DNA from: Paragonimus skrjabini miyazakii
Taxonomy: Eukaryota > Platyhelminthes > Trematoda > Plagiorchiida > Troglotrematidae
Direction of reading: 5' to 3'
Assembly (NCBI GenBank): GCA_014338405.1
Contig: JTDE01000434.1
Coordinates: 1 to 64,000, forward strand
DNA length: 64,000 nt
Part shown: positions 59,101 through 64,000 of the stretch, in pieces
Position numbering within the stretch: position 1 is the first letter of the stretch
How the letters are laid out: every line of letters starts with the position of its first letter
The notes under the pieces: model-generated
The model's input: the letters and a program-made list of their open reading frames with translations, nothing else
Databases searched by the model: none
What the model was told of the DNA's origin: nothing
Translations under genes and position numbers: made by a program

Positions 59101-62019
59101 CTACTGACACAGCCTACAAACATGCATCCGGACAGACAACTAGGAAACACAAGCTGCCACGGAGACAGACGAACGCATCTGACAATCCGGACTGAGCAAG
59201 CTTCAAATTGAAAGTCACGCACAATTGCTCCCAGCCTTTGTCTTTAGACAAGCTATTCAATTGTCCCACTTCGGAGTGAGGCATCAGACTCGATTTTTGC
59301 TTGTCATTGGAGCGTATTCTCGTCTGGTTAAGTTGAAGCAGCTAAACATGATGCAATTTCCTAACAGAAGTGATGTTGTTGCGTTGTGGTTAACTAGCTA
59401 GTCTCGAAAAGACGTGGCTCAGAGTGGAAATTCCGGTCCTGATGGGATTTGCAATATTGGCGATCTCCTAGTGAAAGCAGAACTCGAGTTTAATGCTTTC
59501 TTTCGAGGTGGACTAACCACAGAACTTATCTGAAGTCTAAGGCTGCGATCAAGTGATATGATATTTAGCTTCAAATTGTCTAAGTCCCCGGACTTTTATT
59601 AATGATGCCAACTTCCATCTGTAGAGTAGCGTGAAAATCACTTGTAAGTGACTGTCATCTTAGTTTTCCGTCCCTGGGAAAAACTCTTCGAATGGATGAT
59701 CAGATCAGTACAGCGTTTTGATTGGTAGGATTACGTTTTCACTCACTAAGGACTGGTCTGATTTTGTAAGCGCTTTGTGATGACTGTACTAATAGTCTAT
59801 CTTTGTGGGTATTCAGAACGGGTGATACGCCTTTACATGTTGATGTACAAAGGAACTACAACCCTTGGATATGACTTCAAAATCGATCGACCACTTCTAC
59901 CAGAATCTGCGTCATCTATGCCTCTGTACCGTGGTTTTCCAGTTTACAGACACTGTTACCCGGTCTTGAGATAGACCGCAAAATGAGCTGCACATTATTG
60001 TCCTCAATCCTATGAGTTCAAATATCTACTCACGGACATTGTCACCTCGTTCAGTGATGCAACATTTTTAAGCTTAATGTCGTAATCAGAGAACAGCCGA
60101 ACACTTAAAACGTCTTTCGTTTGTCAGGCTGGATCAGATACCCTTTAGCGCTTTACTCCACTAATACAAATGAATGACAAGATACACAGTTTCCACAATA
60201 AAGAGCAACCTAGCGCGTAGAACTGATGCTGGTCTGGCTATTCTGAACAACTTATCTCAATTAATGACCTAGGAGTAACTAAGTACATGCTAATGGGCTT
60301 AGGATGAATTTCCATTTTGAAAAGTTGGCACTAACAGACCAAGACATTTGATGAAAATCATAAAACTAGCTTTCAAAATGCGCCGCACAACTACCCACCC
60401 ATTAACGCAGTATTTCCCTGAGACAAGTGAGCAACTGAACAATTATTCAACGATGGGTTTCATATCAGTTGAAATCTGCTCAATCAATTTCCGAGGTCAT
60501 TACCACTTCTGTGTACCACTGATGAACTCCCTTGCTTCGGCACTTAAATGAAGGTCAACCGGAACCGCGGGTCTTTTGGTTGTCTTCCGTAAACACTCCG
60601 TAAGTCATTAGATGCGTTCGTCTGTCTCCGTGGAAGCTTGTGTTTCCTAGTTGTCTGTCCGGATGCATGTTTGTAGGCTGTGTCAGTAGATGACTTCTAT
60701 GTGTTCAGTTATTGGATGTTTGCATGCTACATGCCTTCGTACAGTCCCCATTATGTAATCTCCACACCAATCAAATAAGTTGGTAAACACTGTCAGAGAC
60801 GGCACCGGCAGATCGATGTTCTCTGACTGATGGTATTGATGAGGAGGGAGTTAAATGGGCAAAACTAAGAGCTGCTTAATCTCCAACATGAAGGAACGTT
60901 TGCTAAAGCGAATACGGAAGTCTGTGTTACTGGAGGACAGCAATGTCGCTGAAACACGCAAACAACAAGTATCTGCGATCGCTACGTACTTTCCGACCAT
61001 CTGTCACGTTATCGATCTAGTTGGCATATTCAGAATATCATCAGTTCACTTTAATTCGAGGTTCTTGTGATTTGCTTAGTCGGCCGTTACCAGCCGTCCG
61101 GCTTTTGTTGTGAACCTGTTGCTATCTTGCACTTAGTTACCTTTGTTGACTCAGAGGTGGACTGTTCTTCCCTTCAGTGCATTTAGTACAACCAACATTA
61201 TGTTCCTGTTGCAAATTTACCGATGAGCTAGTGCAAATCGTGTGCCTTCGCCTTCCTTAGTTACCAATCTGTTCTGCATAGACACCCTTTCGTGACGAAC
61301 TGTCATTTTTAAGCAAGGTTCCAAGCACTTACGCTTGTTTGAAACAGAGTTTGAGGAAACTGGACATTTACCTTTCTGCGACATTTGTTATAAACTAATT
61401 TAGATTGGTCACCTCTAGTGACCTGAGGTATTACCAATGGTGGCGTAAATTTTTCTGTTCACTACCTCACAAGCAACATTCCAACCTATGACAACCAAAC
61501 GAATACAAGCCTGGCGTGCAGCAGAAGTGGGATCTGTTCTTTCCTGATTCGTCCAGACAGTCAGGAATTTAGTGAAGGCGGAGTGTCGATTAGACTGCAA
61601 ACGCCTTTACATCTACGTACTTAGTGATGCACTGTTCCTCAGTAGAACTCAAAGCAAAAAATTCTACTTTTGTTGGCATAACATACAAATCCGTTGTTTT
61701 TGCTTTTGACCCACTCACAATTGAGTGATATATCTCTTCCCATCTCTGATAAAATAAATTATCGGTACTGTTTTTTCATATGAAGTATCGGTGATCACAT
61801 GACACCCACCTTTACTGTTTCCATTTTGATCACGTAAAATAGTGCACTCTTCAATCGCACCAAAAGGTTCGAATAGTCGTCGANNNNNNNNNNNNNNNNN
61901 NNNNNNNNNNNNNNNNNNNNNNNNNNNNNNNNNNNNNNNNNNNNNNNNNNNNNNNNNNNNNNNNNNNNNNNNNNNNNNNNNNNGTTTGCTTAGCATGCCG
62001 ACAAACAACTTCCGTTCCT
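29055..62019 (-). CDS. CELF: CELF/Bruno-like RNA-binding protein (CELF3-6 type), 5' partial
   Basis: Seven exons on the minus strand (62019-61810 with a gap, 57807-57728, 54073-53921, 45772-45175, 41304-41209, 29577-29434, 29185-29055) join in phase to about 440 residues. CELF proteins bind GU-rich RNA and control splicing in the nucleus and mRNA stability and translation in the cytoplasm. Seen: RRM2 with RNP2 KLFVGML and RNP1 KGCAFVKF, then VVKFADSEKERHTRKIQQL; an Ala/Leu/Asn-rich linker of about 240 residues; RRM3 with RNP2 LFIYHL and RNP1 KCFGFVSF; and the hallmark C-terminus NGFQIGMKRLKVQLKRPKSD ending in KPY. The stretch KIQQLIGPMG and GYINPVAALALQLQQ resembles the CELF3-6 branch more than CELF1/2. 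RRM1 was not found in 62020-64000. Introns reach 11.6 kb. Confidence 0.95.
29434..29577 (-). CDS. CELF: CELF exon (RRM3 start)
   Basis: Acceptor TCTCCGTACAG, donor TTTCG/GTGAGT; 144 bases encoding PEGCNLFIYHLPQEFGDPEL to TNQSKCF. It starts with two bases of a split Gly codon and so requires an upstream exon ending in one G. It is highly conserved with vertebrate CELF proteins. Confidence 0.95.
31540..33720 (+). mobile_element. Decayed LTR-retrotransposon segment
   Basis: The clear part is 33217-33610. Read in plus frames with a few stops it gives AFGRIKRSLSIGPTLKY, ELPLVIHCDSSQSGLEAV, HSTAEYNYA and KPLIAIVKRPLGAASQRL, the RNase H region of Ty3/gypsy Pol and the segment after it. Upstream, 31548-31712 reads KLAMFRRLIEDGGRQVLMHL and IDKAEEYYLSQIVAKRHPIR, protein-like but not assigned, and 32167-32421 is another open fragment. 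Whether all three belong to one element is inference. Inside the CELF intron, antisense. Confidence 0.65.
34800..35015 (-). repeat. SINE family, copy 3
   Basis: Minus copy: TTTCCAGTCAGCCCACG, AGACTCGAGGTTTGCCC, GAGCTCGTCAGTAATGCATA, CACGCTTTCATGAGGTA. Truncated at the tRNA-like end. Confidence 0.75.
35305..35425 (+). repeat. SINE family, copy 4 (fragment)
   Basis: Plus fragment with CACGAGCCTCAACAAAAG, AAACTCGAGT and CTAGCTGGAAATCC; the 5' tRNA-like part is missing. Confidence 0.55.
35985..36295 (-). repeat. SINE family, copy 5
   Basis: Minus copy covering both the core (GAGCTCGTTAGTGGTGCA, TCCATGAGGC) and the outer part (AATATCATATCTCAACGGTC, TTGTCTGATCGTCTC), one of the longer copies. Confidence 0.7.
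36791..37087 (+). repeat. LTR related to the one at 807-1116
   Basis: Starts TGTTGTGTAATATGCATC and shares AGGAAGACGA, CCACCAA.GCGAATG and the end TGTGGTCACAA with the complement of 807-1116. The bases right after it (TATTGCAGTCTC, 37091-37102) line up with the primer site TGGTGCCGTGAC in a decayed form, so this is a former 5' LTR whose internal part is gone. Confidence 0.6.
37194..37390 (-). repeat. SINE family, copy 6 (left arm of a hairpin)
   Basis: Minus copy from TTACTGATCAGTAGTAGGGG to AAGCTTTCATGG. It faces copy 7 with only a few bases between. Confidence 0.8.
37398..37572 (+). repeat. SINE family, copy 7 (right arm of a hairpin)
   Basis: Plus copy from ATAGAAGCGTGGCCAGAG to GCAAGTGATGTC. 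Both copies stop at the same place in the family sequence, before the A box. Confidence 0.8.
37573..40431. other. CELF intron sequence, no feature recognised
   Basis: Short open frames on both strands and AT-rich tracts; nothing that I can assign. Confidence 0.5.
40432..41201. other. Assembly gap (770 N)
   Basis: Run of N directly beside the CELF linker exon at 41209-41304. Frames spanning it are artefacts. Confidence 1.
41209..41304 (-). CDS. CELF: CELF linker exon next to the gap
   Basis: Acceptor TCCCTATCCCCGGTCAG. It encodes YPQAAAQTASALNPFVSLAQ then QALSMPVQQKE, with one final G. Joined upstream (G+CT, Ala) and downstream (G+GC, Gly) it gives QQKEGPEGCNLF, just as in vertebrate CELF (QKEGPEG or QREGPEG). 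The downstream bases at the required donor are GCACAA, not GT. The 770-N gap starts seven bases further on. Confidence 0.85.
43565..43685 (+). repeat. SINE family, copy 8 (3' part)
   Basis: AAGCTGAAAAGTCTACAAGA, TGTGACAGCTAC and TGTGAGTGATGTTCAACTC match the 3' part of the family; ends near TTATCAGTAATC. Confidence 0.7.
44588..44690 (-). repeat. SINE family, copy 9 (3' part)
   Basis: Minus fragment: ACTGATTAGTAGCTGGGG, TCAAGCTGATATTTGAT, GTGGACTTTTCAGTCAGC. Confidence 0.7.
45175..45772 (-). CDS. CELF: CELF Ala-rich linker exon
   Basis: Acceptor ATGAATCTTGTTTCAG, donor AACG/GTAAGT; 199 codons plus one base. It begins SMAQTTGYINPVAALALQLQ, is rich in Ala, Asn, Ser, Thr, His and Gly, and contains a run of six Ala (MAAAAAAVAM). 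Such low-complexity linkers between RRM2 and RRM3 are the divergent part of CELF proteins and act in splicing activation and protein contacts. The opposite strand is also open here (45285-45503), which is a shadow of the GC-rich codons. Confidence 0.93.
47840..48970 (-). mobile_element. Second R2-clade non-LTR fragment
   Basis: Minus strand: STAFDSILHDSIIRSVQAFG and SPLLFIVAVDEILALP (RT motifs), then in another frame RCRGNCGQPDSLAHILQSC (about 48000-48065), an intact CCHC knuckle C-x3-C-x7-H-x4-C as in R2 before its endonuclease. The 3' sequence at 47860-47890 (ATCATGAACCGCGATAACGT) matches 1131-1160, so it is the same family as the element at 1117-3510. Truncated and frameshifted. Confidence 0.7.
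49150..49245 (+). repeat. SINE family, copy 10 (3' part)
   Basis: ATTCGAAGAGTGGCCGACTA, GAAAGTCTATGGGAAT and ACAGCTGCGATCAACTGTGG match the 3' part of the family. Confidence 0.75.
53921..54073 (-). CDS. CELF: CELF exon (end of RRM2)
   Basis: Acceptor CCACTTCTCCATCTTCACAG, donor GTTGAG/GTAAGT; 51 codons, phase 0 at both ends. It encodes GASSSIVVKFADSEKERHTR then KIQQLIGPMGLFSP, aligned with VVKFADTDKERTMRRMQQ of CELF4. Confidence 0.95.
56300..56575 (-). repeat. SINE family, copy 11
   Basis: Nearly full minus copy with CTAGACTCGAGTTTCGCTC, CCATGGCCGGGACTAGAACT, CATGAGGCAACTGTGTTGAC and the outer part ACGACCGAATTATCATATGT. About 10 bases of the core (CTCATTAGAG) are deleted. Confidence 0.85.
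56690..56934 (-). repeat. SINE family, copy 12 (left arm of a near-perfect inverted pair)
   Basis: Minus copy. Bases 56747-56904 are the complement of 57025-57182 with only about three mismatches over 158 bases. Confidence 0.9.
56935..57190 (+). repeat. SINE family, copy 13 (best tRNA-like promoter)
   Basis: Plus copy. TGGCGCAGTGG (57021-57031) fits a pol III A box and GGTTCAAGTCC (57065-57075) fits a B box, at a spacing normal for tRNA genes. The core is GATATGCACTACTGACGAGC, GCGAAACTCGAGTCTAG, CTTCTTTTCGAAAGGGGCC. This marks the family as a tRNA-derived SINE. The outer 5' part (GAGGCGATCGGGCAACCTGA ... ATAATTCGGTCGTGCC) is shared with copies 5, 11 and 17. Confidence 0.85.
57728..57807 (-). 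CDS. CELF: CELF exon (RRM2 core, RNP1)
   Basis: Acceptor GTTTAAACAAACCTTCAG, donor ATGCCG/GTAAGT; 80 bases. It encodes CAFVKFSTQQEAQSAILALH then GSQTMP. RNP1 is completed across the upstream junction (K-G/CAFVKF). Confidence 0.95.
58678..59180 (-). repeat. Long inverted repeat, left arm, with 70-codon ORF
   Basis: Complementary to 60610-61133 apart from scattered substitutions and one indel of about 20 bases near the outer end. The minus-strand ORF 58935-58723 starts MGKTKSCLISNMKERLLKRI and continues RKSVLLEDSNVAETRKQQVS; it is basic with a hydrophobic patch near AIATYFLTICHVIDLVG. No family is recognised. Confidence 0.9.
59210..59340 (-). repeat. SINE family, copy 14 (diverged)
   Basis: Minus fragment with GTCACGCACAATTGCTCCC and GACTCGATTTTTGCTTGTC; old copy. 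Confidence 0.5.
59385..59595 (+). repeat. SINE family, copy 15 (diverged)
   Basis: Plus copy with TTGCGTTGTGGTTAACTAGC (A-box region), AGAACTCGAGTTTAATGC and GAAGTCTAAGGCTGCGATC; similar to copy 2. Confidence 0.6.
60610..61133 (+). repeat. Long inverted repeat, right arm, with 70-codon ORF
   Basis: Mirror of 58678-59180. The plus ORF 60855-61070 repeats the left-arm protein with one change (Leu to Pro) in the first 57 residues; the two C-termini then differ because of the indel region. Confidence 0.9.
61810..62019 (-). CDS. CELF: CELF exon (RRM2 start), interrupted by assembly gap
   Basis: Acceptor GGTCCCTCCCTATCACAG, donor AAAG/GTGGGT. The first part encodes ERKLFVGMLSK (RNP2); after the 100-N gap it continues RRLFEPFGAIEECTILRDQN then GNSK. 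Comparison with the vertebrate motif suggests that only about six residues (roughly 19 bases) are missing, so 100 is a placeholder. It starts with two bases of a split codon, so an upstream exon is required. Confidence 0.92.
61884..61983. other. Assembly gap (100 N) inside a CELF exon
   Basis: A run of exactly 100 N, the usual placeholder for unknown size, between the codons for GMLSK and RRLFEPFG. Confidence 1.
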
Positions 62020-62575
62020 CTGTGATAGGGAGGGACCAAATCAGCAACCATGTAATGAAGCATGGGAGAAAATAGTAAACAAATTACAGTGAATGGGGAG
62101 AAAAACAAAATGGCAAGCAGCAGGTCACCAACATTCAACATTTTTGAAAGGATTCTCATATGGGCATGCAATGTTCTCTCACAACAATATTTCTGACTGC
62201 ATATCACTTTAAAATGAGAGTTGAAATTGGGCACGCTTTTCATAGGGAAAAATTGCTGGTGAAATGTTTGCCTGAAAGTGGGACTCCTAGTCTGCAGTCG
62301 TAGTTACAATGTAATTACAAACTCTTTACCATAAAAGGTGATAAAAGTAAACCGCAAGTAAAATGTGTGCTGTTTCACTGTGAGAATGTTGAACAATGAT
62401 TTATTAAGGTATCCGACCTTGTTGGCGAATAAAACCGAAATGAAACCATCGAAAATCTTTGACTGAAATCATACTGTTCACTACAGTAACAGTAGAAGCT
62501 TGGATTGAAGTACAATAAGTGGTAGCAATAATTTTATGCACTGCGACTAAATAAAACCCTAATACAAACATACTG
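62020..62575 (-). other. CELF upstream intron start, nothing recognised
   Basis: Acceptor-side intron sequence. No RRM1 motif was found on the minus strand here or further right to 64000. Confidence 0.6.
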
Positions 62576-62579
62576 ATAG

Positions 62580-62700
62580 AGGTAGACTGAAAGGTCTGTG
62601 GGAATGCGATAGCTGGGATCAATTGTGGGTGATGTTCAATCTATATGAAAACCAAAATCCCCTACTAATCATCAGTAATCAAAATACTGCTCAACAAGTA
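62580..62700 (+). repeat. SINE family, copy 16 (3' part)
   Basis: GACTGAAAGGTCTGTGGGAA, GCGATAGCTGGGATCAATTG, GGGTGATGTTCAATCTATAT match the family 3' part. Confidence 0.75.
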
Positions 62701-62774
62701 AGTGATTTCTATGATTTCAACTTCGAGAAAAGTCCTAGTCGAGTGATCATCGATTGGAGTTAACAGACAGTAAC

Positions 62775-63114
62775 TGTGTCTCCATTTCGAGACGATCGGA
62801 CAACCTGATCATTACTCACAAGCAAAAGTGGTTGAGCGTTCACATATGATAATTCGGTCGTGCCTAATGTGAGATCAATAGCGCGGTGGTCAACACGGTA
62901 GCCTCATGAACTGTGTGGCCGTGGTTTAAGTCCCGGCCATGGCAAGGATATGCACTTCTGACGAGCTCTAATGAGAGCGAAACTCAAGTATGGTACTTCC
63001 TTTTGGAAGAGGCTGGCTGAAAAAGCTACCTGAATGCGCCAGCTGCGTTCAGTTATGAGTGCTGTTCAAGTTAACGAAACTCCCGCACTGCTCATCAGTA
63101 ATATACTCATAAAT
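62775..63114 (+). repeat. SINE family, copy 17 (longest)
   Basis: Plus copy with outer 5' part (TCGAGACGATCGGACAACCT), A-box-like GCGCGGTGGTCAACACGG, B-box-like GGTTTAAGTCC (one change), core GATATGCACTTCTGACGAGC and 3' part to CATCAGTAATATAC. It shows the extent of the family, about 330 bp. Confidence 0.85.
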
Positions 63115-63335
63115 TGAATATCATCCACGTTCGACTGGGGCTTTTACATCCAGCTAGTCTCTCCAGGCCGTCTTCTTCTAAACGAAGCAATAGGCATGAG
63201 TTTTATTCTTGCCAAAGCCCACTATTGGCGCGCATCCTTATCACGGTCGAGATTGGAAATCTCGCTAGGCTTCCATGAGGCAATCACGTTGACCATTACA
63301 CCACTGATCTCAAATTAGGTAGAACAAAACTTTCA
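63115..63335 (-). repeat. SINE family, copy 18
   Basis: Minus copy directly abutting copy 17 tail to tail: AATTGAATATCATCCACG, GGCATGAGTTTTATTCTTGC, TTCCATGAGGCAATCACGTT. Confidence 0.7.
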
Positions 63336-63504
63336 AACCCAAGCAGTCTGCTTACTCGAATTCATGAAAGACTCCTGTAACAACTACCATGTTTACTCCA
63401 GTTGACAACCTCACTACTAGGACTTATTGAATAGGTTGGAGTGGACTTACTAGGTATCGTATTTATTCCTGAAACAGACTAAGGATTCGTTTTAAATTCG
63501 GGTC

Positions 63505-63600
63505 GGATTAAGGATATGCACTAATGACGAGTTTTGATAAATACGAAACCTAAGTCAGATGTTTCTTTATTAGACATTCTAGCTAAAAATCGGCTTGAAG
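63505..63600 (+). repeat. SINE family, copy 19 (fragment)
   Basis: AAGGATATGCACTAATGACG, ACGAAACCTAAGTCAGATG and TTCTTTATTAGACATTCTAG; diverged plus fragment. Confidence 0.55.
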
Positions 63601-64000
63601 GTGAAAACGACAAACAGCAATGAGTAGCGTTAGGTTTATGTCCACGGAGTACTTCATCACTTATCATTCAATTCGTCTATTGCATGTCATGTGCTCCAGA
63701 CAACCCACGAGAATGGCAATTCGTCGGCATTCTCGGTCAACTTCACGCACCATAATAAACGCTTACATCACTTTGCCAAAGCAGTTACTATTAAACAATT
63801 GAAACCGCTACCGTGTGTGCAAAAGGAACTGTTTATTAAATTAGTACCTCAGTAGAGTTAGTGAATTTCCTCTTTTTTACCTCATACCTGGACAGAACAC
63901 TCTCCGTAAGTCATAATTTTATGCATACTTTGTAATTTTCTTTTCTGCACTATGTATCTGATAAGGTGCAGCGAAATCAGTTCGAACAAAGATCGTGCAA

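Larger units (their letters stand above)
59181..60609. other. Spacer of the long inverted repeat
   Basis: 1.43 kb between the arms. It holds two opposed SINE pieces (59210-59340 minus; 59385-59595 plus) and no recognised coding sequence. Confidence 0.7.
57808..61809 (-). other. CELF intron, about 4 kb
   Basis: Dominated by the inverted structure at 58678-61133. The remainder is AT-rich with nothing recognised. Confidence 0.75.

Noticed and set aside
62020..64000. Search for the CELF RRM1 exons
   Set aside because: No RNP1 or RNP2 motif, and no stretch like LFVGQIP or GCAFLTY, was found on the minus strand; RRM1 is assumed to lie beyond the window.
1..64000. CRISPR arrays, operons, prokaryotic ribosome-binding sites
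   Set aside because: None seen; spliced genes and eukaryotic repeats make them irrelevant here.

Overview
The window is eukaryotic DNA, most likely from a digenean trematode (a fluke). The support is one long intron-rich gene on each strand with GT-AG borders, kilobase-sized introns, and a repeat load typical of flukes: a Ty3/gypsy element with a CsRn1-like Gag and a tRNA-Trp-type primer site, R2-clade and other non-LTR fragments, a Penelope-like fragment, and a tRNA-derived SINE family. The genus cannot be settled by reading alone. Three runs of N (590, 770 and 100 bases) are assembly gaps.

Layout. 1-1116: a decayed Ty3/gypsy gag and LTR (minus), sitting against the 3' end of an R2-like non-LTR element that runs to about 3.5 kb (minus). 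5.9-16.0 kb: a gene on the plus strand encoding a highly divergent gamma subunit of AMP-activated protein kinase (AMPK; SNF4 family). Seven exons join in phase over all four CBS motifs; the N-terminal exon or exons were not found. 16-24.9 kb: an assembly gap, LINE and LTR fragments, one Ser-rich exon-like block at 20.8-21.0 kb, and sequence in which I see no gene. 29.06 kb to beyond 62 kb: a gene on the minus strand encoding a CELF/Bruno-like RNA-binding protein. RRM2, the Ala-rich linker and RRM3 are visible on seven exons; RRM1 must lie beyond the right edge or was missed. The two genes converge (3' ends face each other).

The CELF introns (up to 11.6 kb) hold most of the repeats: about 19 copies or pieces of one tRNA-like SINE family, several in head-to-head pairs that would fold into long RNA hairpins; a 2.5 kb structure with arms of about 0.5 kb, each carrying the same intact 70-codon reading frame; an LTR, a gypsy RNase H remnant and a second R2-like fragment.

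The most interesting points are: (1) the AMPK gamma homologue keeps the four ribose-contacting Asp/Arg positions but has lost most basic phosphate-contacting residues, including a natural Gln where the activating R70Q/R302Q-type mutations occur in vertebrates; (2) it has a ~95-residue insertion inside CBS2 and a ~170-residue C-terminal tail; (3) the CELF gene appears to use a GC donor next to a gap; (4) there is the 2.5 kb inverted structure with a conserved small ORF, and (5) a near-perfect inverted SINE pair. No complete new molecular system was recognised.
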